Part shown: positions 53,451-63,780 of the stretch, one piece after another
Layout of the letters: each line of letters begins with the position of its first letter
Position numbering within the stretch: position 1 is the first letter of the stretch
From: Bradyrhizobium sp. SRL28
GTDB lineage: Bacteria > Pseudomonadota > Alphaproteobacteria > Rhizobiales > Xanthobacteraceae
Direction: 5' to 3'
DNA length: 64,000 nucleotides
Assembly (NCBI RefSeq): GCF_018596315.1
Contig: NZ_JAHEAG010000001.1
Location: 744,001 to 808,000, forward strand
Translations under genes and position numbers: made by a program
The notes under the pieces: generated by a model
The model's input: the letters and a program-made list of their open reading frames with translations, nothing else
Databases searched by the model: none
Told to the model about the DNA's origin: nothing

Positions 53451-54074
53451 ATGAGCCGATCCGCGCGCCTGCACCCCGACGGCAAGATGCGGTGCCCGTG
53501 GCCGGGCGAAGACCCGTTCTACATGGCCTATCACGACACCGAATGGGGCGTGCCTGAGTACGACGACCGGGCGCTCTATGAAAAGCTGATCCTCGACGGC
53601 TTTCAGGCCGGGCTGTCGTGGATCACGATTCTGCGCAAGCGCGAAAACTTCCGCAAAGCGTTCGACGATTTCCAGCCGGAAAAGATCGCGCGCTACAGCG
53701 ACAAGAAGGTCCACGCGTTGATGAACGATGCCGGCATCGTGCGTAACCGCGCCAAGATCGAAGGCGCCGTCAACAGCGCCAAGGCCTATCTGAAGATCAT
53801 GGAAGGCGCGGGCTTCTCGAAATTCCTGTGGGACTTCGTCGACGGCAAGCCTGTCGTCAACCAGTTCAAGACCACCGCCAGCGTGCCGGCCTCGACGCCC
53901 GTCTCGGTCAAGATTTCAAAGGAGCTCGGCGCGCGCGGCTTCAAATTCGTCGGTCCGACCATCGTCTACGCCTTCATGCAGGCCACCGGCATGGTCAACG
54001 ATCATCTGGTCACGTGTTTCTGCCACGAGAACTGCAGCGGCAAACTTCGCAAGCCCCGCCTCAAGGCCAAATGA
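53451..54074 (+). CDS. tag: DNA-3-methyladenine glycosylase I
   Basis: This is a 207-residue base-excision repair enzyme that removes 3-methyladenine. The zinc-binding residues are Cys15 (KMRCPWPG), His in AYHDTEWGVPEYDD, and His and Cys in NDHLVTCFCHENC. The helix-hairpin region LILDGFQAGLSWITILRKRE is typical of the family. It overlaps the HD hydrolase start by 4 bases (ATGA). Confidence 0.95.
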   Translation: MSRSARLHPDGKMRCPWPGEDPFYMAYHDTEWGVPEYDDRALYEKLILDGFQAGLSWITILRKRENFRKAFDDFQPEKIARYSDKKVHALMNDAGIVRNRAKIEGAVNSAKAYLKIMEGAGFSKFLWDFVDGKPVVNQFKTTASVPASTPVSVKISKELGARGFKFVGPTIVYAFMQATGMVNDHLVTCFCHENCSGKLRKPRLKAK

Positions 54075-54682
54075 CGGCGCGAAAATCGACCAGCATCGCC
54101 AACCGCGCCTGGCAGCGGATGCTGTCGGGGCGGCGGCTCGATCTGCTGGATCCCTCCCCGCTCGATATCGAGATCGCCGACATCGCGCATGGCCTGGCGC
54201 GCGTGGCGCGCTGGAACGGCCAGACCAGCGGCGCGCATATTTTCTCGGTGGCGCAGCACACGCTGCTGGTGGAAACCGTGATGCGCGAGCAGATGCCGCG
54301 CGTCGACGTCCGCTTCCGGATTGCAGCGCTGCTGCACGACGCGCCGGAATATGTCATCGGCGACATGATCTCGCCGTTCAAGGCGGTGCTCGGCGGCGAC
54401 TACAAGGTGGTGGAGAAGCGCCTGCTGGCGGCGATCCATATTCGCTTCGGCCTGCCGCCTGATCTCGCCGATGAAATCACCAAAGCCATCAAGGCGGCAG
54501 ATCGCGGGGCGGCCTATCTCGAAGCCACCCATCTGGCCGGATTTTCGGAAAGCGAAGCGAAGCGCCTGTTCGGCAGGGACCCCGGCCTACCCGAGGCCAC
54601 GGTGCGCGACTATCTGACGCCGTGGACCGCGGCCCGGGCAGAGAAGCAGTTTTTGGCGCGATTCAAGCTGCTGCTCGGTTGA
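54071..54682 (+). CDS. HD-family phosphohydrolase (YfbR-like 5'-nucleotidase)
   Basis: This is a 203-residue HD-domain enzyme. The metal ligands are His in IFSVAQHTLLV, the HD pair in ALLHDAPEYVIGD and Asp in AIKAADRGAAY, as in YfbR-type deoxynucleotide 5'-phosphatases. The start is the ATG at 54071, within the previous stop codon; the frame open from 53828 is only an overlap. Co-transcription with the repair glycosylase is likely. Confidence 0.88.
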   Translation: MTARKSTSIANRAWQRMLSGRRLDLLDPSPLDIEIADIAHGLARVARWNGQTSGAHIFSVAQHTLLVETVMREQMPRVDVRFRIAALLHDAPEYVIGDMISPFKAVLGGDYKVVEKRLLAAIHIRFGLPPDLADEITKAIKAADRGAAYLEATHLAGFSESEAKRLFGRDPGLPEATVRDYLTPWTAARAEKQFLARFKLLLG

Positions 54683-54773
54683 TTGCCCCGCGCAAACCTG
54701 CTTTCACCGCCCCACGCGCGGGCCTATAATTGCACCAAAAGAGACCTATCAGGGAACGCTTCAAGGGATCGCC

Positions 54774-55280
54774 ATGCTTCACGTCTGTTCGCTTGCCGCA
54801 CTTCCCGAGACCGTAAGAGCCACCGGCGCCAGCCACATTCTCACCGTGATGGCCAATGTCGACCAGGTGCTGCGCCCAGCTTCGGTGCTCGAGGCCAACC
54901 ATCTGAGAGTGTCGATGGACGACATCACCGAGCAGATGGACGGCTTTGTTGCGCCGGCAGATCATCATATCGAAAGGGTGCTGAATTTCGTCCGTGGCTG
55001 GGACCGCAGTGCGCCGATGGTGGTGCATTGCTATGCCGGCATCAGCCGCTCGACGGCGAGCGCCTTTGCGGCTGCCTGCGCGCTCAATCCGCACCGCGAC
55101 GAGATCGAGATTGCCCGGCAGATTCGTGCCCGCTCCCCGATCGCTTCCCCCAACCGGCTGATCGTCAGCCTCGCCGACAGGGCGCTGGGGCGCGAGGGCC
55201 GAATGCTGCGCGCACTCGACGAAATGGGCCCCGGCAGCATGACGATCGAAGGTCGGCCCTTCCAGCTCGATCTGGAATAG
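54774..55280 (+). CDS. Tyrosine phosphatase-family protein
   Basis: This is a 168-residue member of the cysteine-phosphatase fold. The catalytic loop is VVHCYAGISRSTASAF, a full HCx5RS motif. An earlier Asp in RVSMDDITEQMDGF could be the general acid. The first helix/strand part is LPETVRATGASHILTVMANV. It is followed by a strong 12-bp hairpin. Substrate unknown; protein tyrosine or inositol phosphates are possible. Confidence 0.88.
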   Translation: MLHVCSLAALPETVRATGASHILTVMANVDQVLRPASVLEANHLRVSMDDITEQMDGFVAPADHHIERVLNFVRGWDRSAPMVVHCYAGISRSTASAFAAACALNPHRDEIEIARQIRARSPIASPNRLIVSLADRALGREGRMLRALDEMGPGSMTIEGRPFQLDLE

Positions 55281-55296
55281 AACCTGTGCGCTCCTG

Positions 55297-55326
55297 AGGG
55301 ATATGGCACGAAAATGCCATATCCCT
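55297..55326 (+). terminator. Strong stem-loop after tyrosine phosphatase gene
   Basis: A perfect 12-bp stem (agggatatggca at 55297-55308 with tgccatatccct at 55315-55326) with loop cgaaaa lies 17 bases after the stop. The following T-run is short, so termination may be partial. Confidence 0.6.
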
Positions 55327-55456
55327 TGCTGCGAAGCGTGCGACACTGCCTCACGGGCTTGATTTGAACTTTTAGCGGACAAAGCCCCACACAGGAATGC
55401 AGCCGGGCCGCTGACGTGGGCCGGTTAATGCTTTGATGCGCCCGCCTGGAGGCCTG

Positions 55457-58180
55457 ATGTTCGACGAACCCTTCGTTTTTTTCTTCGCGCCGATCGCGAT
55501 CGCGATCGTCGCCCTGGTCTTCGCGCGAAAGGCCATTAACCAGGTTGCCGAGCTCCGCGAGCGGCTGGATTTGATAGAGAAACTGGCGGCGGCCGCTACC
55601 ACCGCCGTGCCTCCGCCGCTACCACCGTTGCAGGAGTTCGAGCAGAGTCGACCGTCGGCTTCATCCGGGGTCGCACCGGAGCCGCCACCAATCATTCCGG
55701 ATACGGAATCCATTGCGCCTGCCGCAACGCCTGAGGCTGCAGAGCAAGCTGCCGGCGCGCCGCCGCCCGCGCCGCCACCGTTGCCACAGCCCGATCGCGG
55801 CTTCGAGGAAACGATCGGCACCCGCTGGGTGGTATGGATCGGCGGGCTGACGCTGGCGCTCGGAGGCTTCTTCATGGTGCGCTATTCGATCGAGGCCGGC
55901 CTGCTCGGCCCGGGCGTCCGCACGATGCTGGGCGGCCTGTTCGCGCTGGCCCTGCTCGGGGCCGGCGAGTGGACGCGCCGCAAGGAGAGCGTGTCTTCCA
56001 TCGCAGCGCTGCCGATCGCCAATATCCCGGCCATTCTGACGGCCGCCGGAACGGCAGTGGCGTTCGCCACGGTGTATGCGGCCTATGCGCTGTACGGCTT
56101 CCTGGTGCCGGCCACCGCATTCATCCTGCTGGGACTGGTGGCGCTGGGCACGCTGGCCGCGGCGCTGCTGCACGGGCCGGCGCTCGCCGGTCTTGGCGTC
56201 GTCGGCGCATTCGTCACGCCGGTCCTGGTCTCGTCCGGCAAGCCGGACTTCTGGGCGCTCTACATCTATCTCGCCATCGTCACCGCAGCCGCTTTCGGCC
56301 TTGCACGCGTCAGGCTGTGGCGCTGGCTCGCAGTCACGACGATCGCGTTCGCGCTGTTGTGGACGTTCCCTTGCCTGCAATGCGGTCCATCGATGGTCGG
56401 CCCGCATGCATTCCACGTGCTCGCCGGTTTCATTCTCGCCGCATTGCTCGTGGTGTGCGGTTTCATGTTCGGTCCGCCCGCCGACGAGGGCCAGGTCGAG
56501 CCGATCTCATCCGGCTCGCTCGCGGCCTATCTGCTCGGCGCAACCTTGATCGTGCTGAGTAGTTTTCATGCCGACACCGCGATGATCGTATTCGGCCTCC
56601 TGGTGGCCGGCAGCCTCCTGGTCGCCTGGCGCAGCGATGCCGCCGCCGGCGCGGTCGGAGCCGCCGCGGTGCTGGTCTTCGTCGTTTTCGCCGAATGGGC
56701 CGTTCGCGCCAATCCCGACATGCTGGTGCTGCCCGGCGGGCCGCTGGCGGGTATTGGACCGAATCCCTCGGACGGATCGGTGTCGCTGCACCTGATATCG
56801 GCCGCGATCTTCGCCGCAGGCTTTGGCGTGGCGGGATTCCTCGCGCAGGGCCGCTTCGCGGGGCCGGTCATACCGGTGATCTGGTCGGCCGCCGCGGTGT
56901 TCACGCCGCTGGCGCTGCTGGTCGCGCTCTACGCCCGCATCGCGCATCTCGACCGCTCGATCCCGTTTGCGATTCTCGCGGTCGTGCTGGCTGTGGCCTA
57001 TGCCGCCGCGACCGAGATCCTCTCTAAGCGCGAGGACCGTCCGGGATTGCAGGCTTCGATCGCGCTGTTTGCGACCGGTTCACTCGCCGCGCTGGCGCTG
57101 GCGCTAACATTCGCGCTGGAAAAAGGCTGGCTCACAATTGCGCTGGCGTTGATGTCGGCAGGTACCGCGTGGATTTCGACGCAGCGGCCGATTCCGTTCT
57201 TGCGCTCGCTGGCCGCGATCCTGGCTGCGATCGTGGTGCTGCGGATCGCTGACGATCCGCGCATCGTGGGCAGCGCCGTCGGCACCACGCCGATCTTCAA
57301 CTGGCTGTTGTGGGGCTATGGCATTCCGGCGCTCTCGTTCTGGGCCGGCAGCATCTTCCTGCGCCGTGGCGGCGATGACGGGCCACTGCGGACGGTGGAG
57401 GCGGCAGCGATCCTGTTCACGGTGTTGCTGGCGTTCATGGAAATCCGCCATGTCGTCAATCAGGGCGACGTCTATAGCCAGAGCGCTGGCCTCACCGAGA
57501 TTGCGTTGCAGGTCTGCGTGGCGCTGGCGATGGCAATCGGGCTCGAGCGCCTGCGCATCCGTACCGGCAGCGTGATTCACAACGCCGGCGCGATTCTCCT
57601 CACAGTGTTTGCCGGCCTGGCGGCGTTGTTCGGGTTGTTGGGGCTGGAAAATCCGATTCTCTGGTCGATCGATGTCGGCGGCACCGTCATCAACCTGCTG
57701 CTGCTCGGCTACGCCCTGCCCGCGGTGCTCGCGCTGCTGTTGTCCTATGCTGTGGCGGGACGGCGTCCGGTCGCCTACGCCAACACGATCGCGGCAGGCG
57801 CGCTCATTCTCGCGCTCGCTTACGTGACGTTTGAAATCCGGAGGATCTATCACGGCCCAATCATGGCCCACGGCCCGACCACCGGCGCCGAGCAATACAC
57901 CTACTCGATCGCGTACCTGGCGTTCGGCGTCGTCATGCTCGGCATCGGTATTCTCTTCAACTCGCAGCGCGCGCGGCTGGCGTCGGCGGTCGTCATCGCG
58001 CTGACGATCCTGAAAGCCTTCCTGATCGACATGTCGACGCTCACGGGTGTCTACCGTGCGCTGTCCTTCATGTGCCTCGGCCTGGTGCTGGTGGCGATCG
58101 GCTGGCTGTACCAGCGGATCCTGTTCCGCAGGCAAGCGGCATCGCCGCCGCCTGCGCCGGCTGCACCAACGGGAAGCTGA
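55457..58180 (+). CDS. DUF2339-family multi-pass membrane protein
   Basis: This is a 907-residue integral membrane protein with about twenty-five or more hydrophobic helices (for example FLVPATAFILLGLVALGTLA, AGFILAALLVVCGFMFG). A short N-terminal membrane segment is followed by a Pro/Ala-rich linker and then RGFEETIGTRWVVWIGGLTL, the typical DUF2339 entry point. Function is not established. The start at 55457 is chosen for the TGGAGG ribosome binding site; the frame opens at 55433. It converges with the chemoreceptor gene, 4 bases away. Confidence 0.9.
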   Translation: MFDEPFVFFFAPIAIAIVALVFARKAINQVAELRERLDLIEKLAAAATTAVPPPLPPLQEFEQSRPSASSGVAPEPPPIIPDTESIAPAATPEAAEQAAGAPPPAPPPLPQPDRGFEETIGTRWVVWIGGLTLALGGFFMVRYSIEAGLLGPGVRTMLGGLFALALLGAGEWTRRKESVSSIAALPIANIPAILTAAGTAVAFATVYAAYALYGFLVPATAFILLGLVALGTLAAALLHGPALAGLGVVGAFVTPVLVSSGKPDFWALYIYLAIVTAAAFGLARVRLWRWLAVTTIAFALLWTFPCLQCGPSMVGPHAFHVLAGFILAALLVVCGFMFGPPADEGQVEPISSGSLAAYLLGATLIVLSSFHADTAMIVFGLLVAGSLLVAWRSDAAAGAVGAAAVLVFVVFAEWAVRANPDMLVLPGGPLAGIGPNPSDGSVSLHLISAAIFAAGFGVAGFLAQGRFAGPVIPVIWSAAAVFTPLALLVALYARIAHLDRSIPFAILAVVLAVAYAAATEILSKREDRPGLQASIALFATGSLAALALALTFALEKGWLTIALALMSAGTAWISTQRPIPFLRSLAAILAAIVVLRIADDPRIVGSAVGTTPIFNWLLWGYGIPALSFWAGSIFLRRGGDDGPLRTVEAAAILFTVLLAFMEIRHVVNQGDVYSQSAGLTEIALQVCVALAMAIGLERLRIRTGSVIHNAGAILLTVFAGLAALFGLLGLENPILWSIDVGGTVINLLLLGYALPAVLALLLSYAVAGRRPVAYANTIAAGALILALAYVTFEIRRIYHGPIMAHGPTTGAEQYTYSIAYLAFGVVMLGIGILFNSQRARLASAVVIALTILKAFLIDMSTLTGVYRALSFMCLGLVLVAIGWLYQRILFRRQAASPPPAPAAPTGS

Positions 58181-58184
58181 ACGG

Positions 58185-59873
58185 TCAGGCGGCGCGCACC
58201 GACTCGAGGAATTTGGCGACCTCGATCTTGAGACGGTTGCTGTCGCCCGACAGCAGCTGCGCGGCGGAGAGAACGTGTGACGAGGCGGTCTCCGTCTCGG
58301 TTGCGCCGCGCTGCACGTCGGTGATGTTGGCGGAGACCATCTGCGTCCCCTGCGCCGCCTGCTGCACGTTGCGGGAGATTTCCTGCGTCGCCGCGCCCTG
58401 CTCTTCCACGGCAGCCGCGATCGCCGAGGAAATTTCCGACAGCTTTCCGATGGTGCCCGAGATCTCCTGGATGGCGCCGACCGAATCCTGGGTCGCAGAC
58501 TGGATACCGGTGATTTGCTGACCGATCTCGCCGGTGGCCTTGGCGGTCTGTTCGGCCAGCGCCTTCACTTCGGACGCGACGACCGCGAAGCCACGGCCGG
58601 CTTCGCCGGCGCGCGCCGCCTCGATGGTGGCGTTGAGTGCAAGCAGGTTGGTCTGGCCCGCGATGTTGTTGATGAGCTCGATCACGTCGCCGATGCGGGC
58701 GGCGGCTTTCGACAATTCGCCGACCCGATCGTTGGTCCTTGACGCCTGATCCACGGCTTCGCTGGCCATCCGCGCGGATTCCTGCACCTGCCGGCTGATC
58801 TCGTTGACCGAGGACGCCATTTCCTCGGTGGCGGATGCGACCGACTGCACGTTGGTGGAGGCCTCTTCCGAGGCTGCCGAGACGGTGGTGGCGAGTTCCT
58901 GCGCGCGCTCAGCGGTCGAACTCAGCGTGCCTGCAGACGCCTCCAGTTCGGTCGAGGCCGAAGAAACGGTTTCGACGATCTCGCCGATCATAGCTTCGAA
59001 GTCCCGCGTGATGCCGTCAACACGACGGCCGCGCTCGATCTTGGCTTCGGCATCGCGGGCGGCGGCCTCATCGGCGGTCTTCTTGGCGATCAGTGCATCC
59101 TTGAATACCTGCAAGGCGTCCGCCATGGCGCCGATTTCGGTCTTCTCACCGCGACGCGTCACTGCGGCGCTCAGGTCGCCGCTTCCCAGCGCCTGCATCG
59201 GCTTCACGATGCAGGCAATACCGCTCGAGAGGTCGCGGACCAGGTACATCCCCACGCCGACGCCGCCGATGATGACAGCAGCGACAATGCTCAACACGAG
59301 CCAGAATGCAGAATTGTAACCTTCGGCGGCCTGCCGGGTTGCGGTGTCCGCACCCGTGTTGTTGAGATTGATGCCCTTCTCGAGGAACGCATCGGATTCG
59401 GCGGCAATGACCGCAACCTTCTTGGAGATGGCTTCGCTCGCCTCAGTGGGAATCCGCCCGATGCTCTGGCGCGACAGCTCGATCACCTCCTGGACGCCGG
59501 TGATATACTTGTCCCAGGCGCGCGACCAGTTCTCGTAAATCGAGCGCTCCTCGGGAGTGGAAATCAACGGCTCGTAAGCCTTGCGATCCTTCGCGATCCT
59601 TTCGAGGATGCCGGCCAACCTCTTGTCGTTGGCGGCTTTCGCCTCCAGCGTTTCCGCCATGACATGGGCACGGAGCGCAACACGGAACAGATTGATATCC
59701 GCGCGCAGTTCGCCGAGCACCCGGACGCTCGGAAGCCAGCTCGAGGCGATTTCCACCGTATGGGCGTTGATCACCTGCATGCTGCGGATCGCCAAAAGGC
59801 CCATGCCGGACATCGCAATCAGCATTAATGCGATCACGGCAATGACTTTGGCGCGGATGGAAAGTGCGGACAT
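58185..59873 (-). CDS. Methyl-accepting chemotaxis protein
   Basis: This is a 562-residue chemoreceptor. The first membrane helix is at about 10-30 ([20 protein letters not shown]). A periplasmic four-helix-bundle domain of ~155 residues follows, then the second helix ([20 protein letters not shown]) and the HAMP region ([20 protein letters not shown]). The cytoplasmic signalling tip carries the conserved [20 protein letters not shown] and [20 protein letters not shown]. It would couple to CheA/CheW, which are not in this window. Ligand unknown. Confidence 0.95.
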   Translation of the reverse strand: MSALSIRAKVIAVIALMLIAMSGMGLLAIRSMQVINAHTVEIASSWLPSVRVLGELRADINLFRVALRAHVMAETLEAKAANDKRLAGILERIAKDRKAYEPLISTPEERSIYENWSRAWDKYITGVQEVIELSRQSIGRIPTEASEAISKKVAVIAAESDAFLEKGINLNNTGADTATRQAAEGYNSAFWLVLSIVAAVIIGGVGVGMYLVRDLSSGIACIVKPMQALGSGDLSAAVTRRGEKTEIGAMADALQVFKDALIAKKTADEAAARDAEAKIERGRRVDGITRDFEAMIGEIVETVSSASTELEASAGTLSSTAERAQELATTVSAASEEASTNVQSVASATEEMASSVNEISRQVQESARMASEAVDQASRTNDRVGELSKAAARIGDVIELINNIAGQTNLLALNATIEAARAGEAGRGFAVVASEVKALAEQTAKATGEIGQQITGIQSATQDSVGAIQEISGTIGKLSEISSAIAAAVEEQGAATQEISRNVQQAAQGTQMVSANITDVQRGATETETASSHVLSAAQLLSGDSNRLKIEVAKFLESVRAA

Positions 59874-60041
59874 GTTAGCTCTCTCAAGCGTTGGAGACGG
59901 GCGCCGCTGAATTATGAGGAATTGCCGTCAAACTTCGATGCGCCGGGAATATTCGGCAACGGTACGCATCAGGTTCCAAGCGATGGTTAACTTGGAGCTC
60001 CGTAAAATTACCGGGTGCGGGGGCGCACGCTTGATTGAGCG

Positions 60042-60275
60042 CTAACTAACGGATTCGGAGACAAGACGAATTCGGAAAACCGGCTTCTTGGCTTCGTCCA
60101 GAAGCTCCATCTGCCATTCGGCATTCTGTTTCAGGCCGCGCGAAAGGCTGCCGAGGAGGTTGCCGCAGACCTTGGTCATCTCGGTCCAGGCGGCCTCGCG
60201 GCTTTCGAATTCGGACCCCTGATCGGACGCGCCCGCGTACCGGCCGTGGCTGATCCGAAAAAAATACAGCGGCAT
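60042..60275 (-). CDS. DUF6894-type small protein (77 aa)
   Basis: The protein starts MPLYFFRISHGRYAG, the typical opening of a small rhizobial family (MPxYFFxV...G), followed by FESREAAWTEMTKVCGNLLG and a basic-hydrophobic end. The ATG at 60275 is chosen over 60287. Function unknown; these proteins are widespread in Hyphomicrobiales and often present in several copies. Confidence 0.7.
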   Translation of the reverse strand: MPLYFFRISHGRYAGASDQGSEFESREAAWTEMTKVCGNLLGSLSRGLKQNAEWQMELLDEAKKPVFRIRLVSESVS

Positions 60276-60504
60276 GATTGATCTCATGGGTTTGACCGCC
60301 CCCGGCCTTCTCTGCCGGTCACCACTTGGAATGAGATTCGCTACCAGGACATGAATCCGCCAGCCCGTATGACTACGGGCTCGCCTGCGCCGGACAAGGC
60401 GGGATGCCCGGGTGAATCACGGGCCGCACGGCGGCTCTCGGGTCAGCAGCGTTCCGATCCCAAGGCGGCTTATTTGCCGTCCTGGCGCAGGCGGTATTGC
60501 GCGA

Positions 60505-61119
60505 TCAATCGGTCGAGCGGCGCAGTTCCGGGGCGCCCTCGGCCTTGGCCGCTTCGGACTTCGCCGGTTCAGCCTTGGGCTCGGACTTCACCGGCTCGAG
60601 CTTGGCGCTCTCGACCGCCGGCGTTTCGACCCGCGCCGTTACCTCGGCACGTGCGTCAGCCGTCGGGCGCGGCTCCTCCCGACGATGCAGCGAGCGCGGT
60701 CGCGCCACGGAGCGCGCCATCAGCATCTGCGAGGCTCCCTGATGGCGGAAGTCGCAATAGGCGAAACCCATGCCCGAGACCGAGCCGCGGAACGAGCGAT
60801 CGTCGCGCTTGTCGAGATTGAAGCACGGCTCGAACGGAAGACCCTTGATCGAAGCGCAGACGGCCTGACCGCGAATCTGCAGCGTGTTGCCGGGCAGGCG
60901 TACGTGGCGGATCGGGCCCGAGCCGGCGAATTGGACCGAACCGGCTGCGCCGAGATCATCGAGAATGCGGCCGGCACCACGGGTGCCGTCGAAACAGGTG
61001 AAGGCGAAAACCTTGCCGTTCACAAACCTGCGCGCCTCGTCGGCATTCATGCTCCCGGCCAGCGCAGGAACAATCATCGCACTGGCCGTGACGGCCCCCA
61101 GAACCAAACGCGCAAGCAT
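60505..61119 (-). CDS. Secreted conserved hypothetical protein with Pro/Ala/Lys-rich tail
   Basis: This is a 204-residue protein. The signal peptide is LARLVLGAVTASAMIVPALA. The mature domain contains four Cys (FAFTCFDGTRGAG, GQAVCASIKGLPFEPCFN, FAYCDFRHQG) that may pair as disulfides in the periplasm. The tail from about residue 135 is low-complexity (KLEPVKSEPKAEPAKSEAAK), likely disordered. The start at 61119 is preferred over 61140. Function unknown. Confidence 0.7.
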   Translation of the reverse strand: MLARLVLGAVTASAMIVPALAGSMNADEARRFVNGKVFAFTCFDGTRGAGRILDDLGAAGSVQFAGSGPIRHVRLPGNTLQIRGQAVCASIKGLPFEPCFNLDKRDDRSFRGSVSGMGFAYCDFRHQGASQMLMARSVARPRSLHRREEPRPTADARAEVTARVETPAVESAKLEPVKSEPKAEPAKSEAAKAEGAPELRRSTD

Positions 61120-61226
61120 GCAGCTACTCCAACTTAACAATAGCGCGGGCGCCCGCCTTTACCCCGTGCTTACCATACCAACCGTGGCAACATTGGAGCA
61201 GGTTGGTTGGTAAAGTCTGAACGCCG

Positions 61227-62213
61227 TTAGAGAATTTTTACCACGATTCGACCGCGGACCTGGCCGGCGAGGATTTGTGCACCGGTTCCAATGACTTGGT
61301 CGAGGGTTATTTCCTGAGTAATTTCAGCCAGTTTACCCTTATCCAAATCGCTGGCAAGACGGTTCCAGGCAAGCTTGCGCTGGGGCAACGGACACATCAC
61401 GGAATCGATGCCCAGAAGGCACACCCCACGTAAAATGAAAGGCGCGACCGAGGACGGCAGGTCCATGCCGGCCGCAAGCCCGCAGGCGGCAATGGCGCCG
61501 CCATATTTCGTCATCGAAAGCAGGTTGGCGAGCGTGGTTGAGCCGACGCTGTCGACGCCGCCCGCCCAGCGCTCCTTCGCCAGCGGCTTGGCGGGCCCGG
61601 CGAGCTCGGCACGGTCGATCACCTCGGCGGCGCCGAGACCCTTGAGATAATCGGCTTCCGACATCCGCCCGGTGGATGCGATGACGTGGTAGCCGAGCTT
61701 CGAGAGCACGGCGGTGGCGACCGAGCCGACGCCGCCGGCGGCGCCGGTCACCACGACAGGGCCGCTCGCAGGCGTCAGGCCATGCTTCTCCAGCGCCAGC
61801 ACCGACAGCATCGCGGTGTAGCCGGCGGTGCCGATCGCCATCGCTTCGCGCGTCGAGATGTTTTCCGGCAGTCGCACCAGCCAGTCACCCTTGACGCGGG
61901 CCTTTTCGGCATAGGCGCCGAGATGGGTCTCGCCCATGCCCCAGCCGTTGCAGACGACCTTGTCGCCGGCCTTCCACGCCGGGTGTGAGGATTGTTCGAC
62001 AGTGCCGGCGAAATCGATGCCGGCGATCATCGGGAAGCGTCGCACCACCGGGGCCTTGCCGGTAACGGCCAGCCCATCCTTGTAGTTCAGCGTTGACCAC
62101 TCGACCGCAACCGAGACGTCGCCTTCCATCAATTCGGCTTCGTCGAACTGCGTCAGTGCGACGGTGGTGCCCTTCTCCGCCTTGTCGATCCTGATGGCCT
62201 TGAATGTTCCCAC
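61227..62213 (-). CDS. Zinc-independent medium-chain reductase, AcuI/YhdH-like (acrylyl-CoA reductase)
   Basis: This is a 328-residue NADPH-dependent quinone oxidoreductase-type protein. The opening [20 protein letters not shown] and the motif [20 protein letters not shown] (nucleotide-binding) match the YhdH/AcuI family, which reduces acryloyl-CoA or similar enoyl compounds. The substrate loop is [19 protein letters not shown]. It is the downstream gene of an operon with the MFS transporter (42-base gap). Confidence 0.92.
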   Translation of the reverse strand: MGTFKAIRIDKAEKGTTVALTQFDEAELMEGDVSVAVEWSTLNYKDGLAVTGKAPVVRRFPMIAGIDFAGTVEQSSHPAWKAGDKVVCNGWGMGETHLGAYAEKARVKGDWLVRLPENISTREAMAIGTAGYTAMLSVLALEKHGLTPASGPVVVTGAAGGVGSVATAVLSKLGYHVIASTGRMSEADYLKGLGAAEVIDRAELAGPAKPLAKERWAGGVDSVGSTTLANLLSMTKYGGAIAACGLAAGMDLPSSVAPFILRGVCLLGIDSVMCPLPQRKLAWNRLASDLDKGKLAEITQEITLDQVIGTGAQILAGQVRGRIVVKIL

Positions 62214-62255
62214 GGCAAACTCCCCGGACTTTTCTCTGTCGGAGTGTTTACCGCA

Positions 62256-63506
62256 TCAGGCGGGTTGTGCAACCGGGCGCGCGACCGGCTGTTCGACGAT
62301 CGGCAGGTTGATCAGCGCCGACAGCACGCCGAACACGATCGAGAGCCACCAGATCGGCGTGTAGGAGCCGAACTGCTCGAACACCACGCCGCCGAGCCAG
62401 ACCCCGAGGAAGCCGCCGACCTGATGGCTGACGAAGGCGAAGCCGTACAGTGTGGCGAACCAGCGGGTGCCGAACATCAGCGCCACCAGCGCCGAGGTCG
62501 GCGGCACCGTCGAGAGCCAGGTCAGGCCGGTAGCGGCGCCGAATACGATCGCCGAGAAGGTAGTAATCGGAAACGAGATGAACGCCATGATCGACAGCGC
62601 GCGGGCAAAGTAGATGATCGAGAGGATATAACGCTTCGGATATTTGTTCTGCAGCCAGCCGACGCTGAGCGAGCCGATGATGTTGAAGAGACCGATGGCC
62701 GCGACCACCCAGCCGCCGGTCCACGCCGCGACGCCGCGATCGGCGAGATAGGCCGGCAGATGCACGGTGATGAAGGCGAGTTGGAAGCCGCAGGTGAAGA
62801 AGCCGAGCACCAATAGAACATAGGAGCGATGGCCGAACGCCTCCGCCAGCGCGGTCTTGAACGATTGCTGGTCGCCAACAGGCTCGTTCGACGACGTCGA
62901 AGGCGGCGTCGCGATCGCGAGCGAGAGCGGCACGATCAGCAGCATCAGCAGAGCGAACACCGTCAGCGCCGCCTCCCAGCCGAAATTGTCGATCATCGCG
63001 ACGCCGAACGGCGCGAACAGGAATTGCCCGAACGAGCCGGCCGCGGTGCCGGCGCCGAGCGCAAAGCCGCGCTTCTCGGGCGGCAAGAGCTTGCTGAATG
63101 CCGAGAGCACCAAATTGAACGAACAGCCGGATAGACCGAAGCCGATCAGGACGCCGGCGCCGAGATCGAGCGAAAGCGGCGCCGTCGAATAACGCATCAG
63201 GAGCAGACCGCCGGCATAGAGCAGCGCACCGACGATCATCACACGCAGGATGCCGAAGCGATCGGCGATAGCGCCCGCGATCGGCTGGCCCAGGCCCCAC
63301 AACAGGTTCTGCAGCGCCAGCGCGAGGCCGAACACGTCGCGTCCCCAGGCGAAATCGCGGCTCATCGGCTGGACGAAAAAGCCGAGGCTCGAGCGCGGCC
63401 CGAAGCTCAACAGCGCGATCGCGCAGCCGCAGATGATGATAACGAGCGGCGTCCGCCAGGTGCCAAGGCCGGAAGATGGACGAAGGTCGCCGGTCGTTAC
63501 AGCCAT
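62256..63506 (-). CDS. MFS transporter, oxalate/formate-antiporter-like group
   Basis: This is a 416-residue transporter with 12 predicted membrane helices, read from 63506. The first helix and loop (PLVIIICGCAIALLSFGPRS) are followed by GQPIAGAIADRFGILRVMIV, which is the MFS signature loop 2-3. The central cytoplasmic loop holds TPPSTSSNEPVGDQQSFKTA. It lies upstream of the AcuI-like gene, so import of a small organic acid for that enzyme is a reasonable guess. Confidence 0.92.
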   Translation of the reverse strand: MAVTTGDLRPSSGLGTWRTPLVIIICGCAIALLSFGPRSSLGFFVQPMSRDFAWGRDVFGLALALQNLLWGLGQPIAGAIADRFGILRVMIVGALLYAGGLLLMRYSTAPLSLDLGAGVLIGFGLSGCSFNLVLSAFSKLLPPEKRGFALGAGTAAGSFGQFLFAPFGVAMIDNFGWEAALTVFALLMLLIVPLSLAIATPPSTSSNEPVGDQQSFKTALAEAFGHRSYVLLVLGFFTCGFQLAFITVHLPAYLADRGVAAWTGGWVVAAIGLFNIIGSLSVGWLQNKYPKRYILSIIYFARALSIMAFISFPITTFSAIVFGAATGLTWLSTVPPTSALVALMFGTRWFATLYGFAFVSHQVGGFLGVWLGGVVFEQFGSYTPIWWLSIVFGVLSALINLPIVEQPVARPVAQPA

Positions 63507-63680
63507 GTGTTTCCCCTGATCGATCGGCGCCTGGAACCGCCAGCCGAAATGTTAGGATGAGTTAATGCATCTGCATGAAAAGCCCAAGGGGCGCGATGCA
63601 AAAATTCTCGCTGCAGGGCAGCCCTGCAAAATCGGCGAGTGCAATCGGACCATCAGGGAGAACAATTTTTGCCGTAGGGC

Positions 63681-63768
63681 GTAGCCCGGATGGAGCGAAG
63701 CGCAATCCGGGACCGTCTCAAACGCGGGGCAACCGGCCCCGGATTTCGCTTCGCTTCATCCGGGCTAC
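63681..63768. repeat. REP-type inverted repeat
   Basis: The arms 63681-63711 and 63738-63768 read gtagcccggatggagcgaag and, inverted, ...cgcttcatccgggctac with two mismatches. This is the same class of palindrome as at 47452-47534 but with a different core. It lies between the start of the MFS gene and the end of the cell-wall hydrolase gene. Confidence 0.8.
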
Positions 63769-63780
63769 AGGACGACGTCG

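Noticed and set aside
57104..58135. 343-codon minus-strand frame
   Set aside because: Antisense to the DUF2339 membrane protein; its Arg/Gln/His-rich composition is that of a shadow frame.
62248..63300. 350-codon minus-strand frame
   Set aside because: Alternative frame on the same strand as the MFS transporter; Arg-rich and without membrane helices.
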